NCBI GenBank assembly: GCA_947588665.1
Contig: CANPYU010000088.1
Location: 1-5,225, forward strand
DNA length: 5,225 nucleotides
Source: an uncultured Bacilli bacterium
GTDB taxonomy: Bacteria > Bacillota_I > Bacilli_A > RF39 > UBA660
Reading direction: 5' to 3'
Below the pieces are notes generated by a model, which ran no database searches, was not told the DNA's origin, and worked only from the letters and a program-made list of their open reading frames with translations. The position numbers and the translations under genes were made by a program. Below, in pieces: positions 4,959-5,225 of the stretch; positions within the stretch are counted from its first letter, which is position 1, and every line of letters begins with the position of its first letter.

Positions 4959-5225
4959 CTTTTAAACCATTCTTTTTTAAAAATTCATTAGTTTTACTAA
5001 AGGGTTTAGAACCAAAGAAACCATAACGAGCTGAAAATGGGCTAGGATGTGGACTAGTAATTATTAAATGTTTAGGATTAGTTATTAAAACCGCTTTTTC
5101 TTTAGCAAAGTTTCCCCATAAAATAAAGACAACGGGTTCTTCTTTTAAGTTTAATACTTTAATAATATAATCGGTTAAACGTTCCCAGCCTAATTTACGG
5201 TGAGAGGCAGGAGTATCTTTTACTA
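4942..5225 (-). CDS. ung: Uracil-DNA glycosylase, C-terminal part, cut by window edge
   Basis: This is the C-terminal 93 residues of a family 1 uracil-DNA glycosylase, which removes uracil from DNA as the first step of base excision repair. The visible part starts [21 protein letters not shown], where SH-x-x-x-GWE-x-LTD is the family segment. It continues with [17 protein letters not shown] and then [24 protein letters not shown], the DNA-intercalating and catalytic-His motif (canonical HPSP-x-S). It ends IDWS, the normal family C-terminus. The uracil-binding and catalytic-Asp motifs (GQDPYH) lie outside the window. The TAA stop sits in the loop of the shared terminator. Nothing suggests a broken gene; the cut is only the window edge. 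Confidence 0.96.
   Translation of the reverse strand, partial: VKDTPASHRKLGWERLTDYIIKVLNLKEEPVVFILWGNFAKEKAVLITNPKHLIITSPHPSPFSARYGFFGSKPFSKTNEFLKKNGLKEIDWS

Noticed and set aside
1..5225. Mycoplasma-type code with UGA as Trp
   Set aside because: All nine Trp codons in the supported genes are TGG and no in-frame TGA interrupts any of them, so the standard bacterial code fits.
1..5225. CRISPR array, insertion sequence, tRNA or complete prophage
   Set aside because: No spaced repeat series, transposase, terminal inverted repeats, cloverleaf-like sequence or phage structural gene is visible; the ORF6N gene alone is not enough to call a prophage.

Overview
The window is strongly AT-rich (roughly 70 percent A+T by eye) and reads as an ordinary chromosomal stretch of a low-GC Firmicute, most likely an uncultured or gut-type member of the Bacilli. 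The gene set supports this: PriA, a YitT-family membrane protein, the spore coat protein GerQ, a LemA-family protein and uracil-DNA glycosylase. All nine Trp codons seen in the supported genes are TGG and the stops seen are TAA or TAG, so there is no sign of the Mycoplasma code in which UGA is Trp. GerQ points to a spore former or a descendant of one.

Layout, left to right. (1) 1-944, minus: N-terminal part of priA, cut by the window edge just before its DEAH-type motif. (2) 981-2231, minus: a 416-residue protein with two tandem ORF6N domains and a C-terminal phospholipase-D-like domain. Its promoter matches the vegetative consensus perfectly, and each ORF6N copy carries a near-perfect DNA palindrome at the same place. 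(3) 2347-3252, minus: YitT-family membrane protein with its own promoter and terminator. (4) 3350-3715, plus: gerQ. (5) 3738-4238, minus: a compact metallo-beta-lactamase-fold hydrolase, convergent with gerQ. (6) 4368-4910, plus: LemA-family membrane-anchored protein, divergent from the hydrolase. (7) 4942-5225, minus: C-terminal part of ung. A hairpin at the lemA/ung junction probably stops transcription from both sides. No intergenic gap exceeds 130 bases, and I see no tRNA, rRNA, CRISPR array, insertion sequence or attachment site.

Most of the genes look like independent single-gene units rather than one pathway. The exception is the ORF6N gene and priA, which lie 36 bases apart on the same strand with no terminator between them, so the strong ORF6N promoter probably also feeds priA. 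The most interesting signal is inside the ORF6N gene. The palindrome ACTTGAGGTG / CACCTCAAGT, with a 9-base centre, occurs in both domain copies 372 bases apart. It uses codons (AGG, TTG, TGC, ACC) that are uncommon around it, which suggests selection at the nucleic-acid level as well as on the protein.
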